The notes beneath the pieces were generated by a model. That model saw only the letters and a program-made list of their open reading frames with translations, had not been told where the DNA came from and searched no databases. Of a stretch of 6,377 nt of DNA, positions 5,239 to 6,377 are shown in pieces (the stretch's first letter is position 1; each line of letters starts with the position of its first letter). The stretch covers positions 1 through 6,377 of the forward strand of contig JAFYUD010000066.1 of assembly GCA_017549665.1 (NCBI GenBank). Reading direction: 5' to 3'. Source of the DNA: Clostridia bacterium (lineage in GTDB: Bacteria > Bacillota_A > Clostridia > Oscillospirales > Acutalibacteraceae). The translations under genes and the position numbers were made by a program.

Positions 5239-6377
5239 ATGAAGAAATATATATCTTTTTCAAAGAAAATCCTTGCAGTCTGTCTGTCTGTTTTTCTTGC
5301 GGGGTCACTGATATTACCTGTCGGTGCCGCTTATGATGACAGAAATTACATTATCGACAATCCTTACGAGGAAATTGACTGGGACACATGGGGCGATTAC
5401 AAAACTCAGCTTCATTCCCATACAAATGCAAGTGACGGCTTCCTTACACTTCAGGAATACGTGCAGGCGCATTACGACCTTGATTATGATATTGTTGCTC
5501 TTACAGACCACGGTACAATAAACAAGGGCTGGAATATCGAGCCTGAGCTTATTCCCATACTCCGTCTTGTAAAGTATGAGCGTACACAGATGGCTGATGT
5601 TATTCCTCTGACAGAAGCTGAATACGAAGCTTACACTCAGGGTACTGCAGCATCTGAAACAAGAACACATACAAACGGTATGCTTGATGTACCAAAGGGT
5701 ATTGAGCTTAACTTTGCAACACCCGTTGCAGACTGTCATCTGACAGGATATTTTTCAGATTACGGTCAGGGCTATGCAGGCGTTTACGGTGACTACGAAA
5801 CACCTTCTGCAGGCGTAATGGCTGATGGCGGTATATCCTTCCTTTCTCATGTGGGTGAGTATGTATATACAGATAAGGACTCAGCTGATCATGTAGGGCA
5901 GAAGGTTGATGAATACTACGCAAATAAATTTGCACGACTCTTTATCGACTATGCAGGCTCTTCACTGGGTATGGGTATCAACAGCGCAACAGATGCGCAT
6001 ACACGCTGTGACAGAATCCTTTACGATCAGGTGCTTCAGAAAACTATTCCCAACGGCGTAGTACCCTGGTCAAATACATTTGCAGATTCTCACAATATGT
6101 CTGCTGTCAATGATGCATATACAATGACATGGATGGAAAACTTCACAATGGAAGACTTCCGTGAAAGCCTTGAAAAAGGTCAGTTCTTCTCTGTTTCTCA
6201 TTATTCAAACGGTGTTGAACTCAACGGTATGGAAGAAATGCCGGACTTTGATGAACAGAAGGTTTATGACGAAAAGCTTTATCTTCTTGATAATACACCC
6301 AATGTCACACATCTTACAGTTGATCAGGAAAATGATACAATCACAGTTGAAGGTGAAAACTTCAACATGCTCACATG
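5239..6377 (+). CDS. Exported PHP-domain metallohydrolase (CehA/McbA-like), C-terminus beyond the right edge
   Basis: I translated 379 codons from the ATG at 5239; the frame is still open at the window end. GGAGGG lies 6 bases before the ATG. The N-terminus is a Sec signal peptide: MKKYISFSKK, a hydrophobic core (about residues 11-28), then PVGAAYDD with likely cleavage near residues 30-31. No lipobox is seen, so a soluble secreted or wall-associated protein is likely. PHP metal-site motifs appear in order: LHSHTNASDG (His59, His61, Asp66), LTDHG (Asp90, His91), KGIEL (Glu156), CHLTGYF (His167), FLSHVGEY (His204), TDAH (Asp252, His254) and FADSH (Asp283, His285). PHP enzymes use a cluster of two or three metals to hydrolyse phosphoesters or related bonds; the substrate here is unknown. 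An insertion of about 55 residues separates LTDHG from Glu156. After residue 330 the sequence (DNTPNVTHLTVDQENDTITVEGENF) looks like the start of a beta-rich domain, possibly Ig-like; a C-terminal anchor or dockerin cannot be judged. No functional link to htpG is evident. Confidence 0.88.
   Translation, partial: MKKYISFSKKILAVCLSVFLAGSLILPVGAAYDDRNYIIDNPYEEIDWDTWGDYKTQLHSHTNASDGFLTLQEYVQAHYDLDYDIVALTDHGTINKGWNIEPELIPILRLVKYERTQMADVIPLTEAEYEAYTQGTAASETRTHTNGMLDVPKGIELNFATPVADCHLTGYFSDYGQGYAGVYGDYETPSAGVMADGGISFLSHVGEYVYTDKDSADHVGQKVDEYYANKFARLFIDYAGSSLGMGINSATDAHTRCDRILYDQVLQKTIPNGVVPWSNTFADSHNMSAVNDAYTMTWMENFTMEDFRESLEKGQFFSVSHYSNGVELNGMEEMPDFDEQKVYDEKLYLLDNTPNVTHLTVDQENDTITVEGENFNMLT

Noticed and set aside
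5314..5935. Overlapping minus-strand open frames (141 and 75 codons) opposite the PHP gene.
   Set aside because: The plus-strand frame has a signal peptide and conserved metal-binding motifs. The antisense frames have low-complexity, Cys- or His-rich translations and no ribosome sites.
1..6377. A defence island, mobile element, CRISPR array or other novel multi-gene system.
   Set aside because: All five genes belong to recognisable families, base use looks uniform, and there are no transposase, integrase, toxin-antitoxin or direct-repeat array signals. The window reads as core chromosome.

Overview
The window looks like an ordinary chromosomal segment of a low- to mid-GC Gram-positive anaerobe of the Clostridia. 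Ruminococcus or a related Oscillospiraceae genus is my best guess. This rests on strong AGGAGG-type ribosome sites, SigA-type promoters, a CIRCE operator, the clostridial pairing of a cysteine desulfurase with ThiI, and the protein sequences. The genus is inference. There are five protein genes, two of them cut by the window edges. I see no RNA genes, insertion sequences, CRISPR arrays or phage genes.

Positions 1-3006 are read from the minus strand. In transcription order they hold a histidine-phosphatase-superfamily enzyme (2263-2991), a cysteine desulfurase (1061-2188) and thiI (1-1040, C-terminal end missing). The desulfurase and thiI lie 20 bases apart and share a promoter that starts right at the phosphatase stop codon. 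They form a sulfur-relay pair: the desulfurase makes persulfide from cysteine and ThiI uses it for 4-thiouridine in tRNA and possibly thiamin. The phosphatase has its own extended -10 promoter, and its job is not evident from the context. For both the desulfurase and the phosphatase the longest reading frame starts too early; promoter and ribosome-site evidence supports a TTG at 2188 and an ATG at 2991.

The region 2992-3242 is a divergent regulatory region. It holds the phosphatase promoter, an unexplained hairpin-forming stretch (3080-3153), and the htpG promoter with a perfect CIRCE operator (3194-3220) at its start site. HtpG (3243-5114, plus strand) is a complete Hsp90 chaperone, and the CIRCE places it under the HrcA heat-shock repressor. 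A strong intrinsic terminator (5122-5148) closes the gene.

The -35 box of the next promoter lies one base past that terminator's T-run. It drives an exported PHP-type metallohydrolase (from 5239, cut at the right edge) with a signal peptide and the full set of metal-ligand motifs. It is the least characterised protein here and the gene most worth following up. I found no convincing novel multi-gene system. The points of interest are the HrcA-controlled htpG, the secreted PHP enzyme, the two start-site corrections and the structured non-coding stretch.
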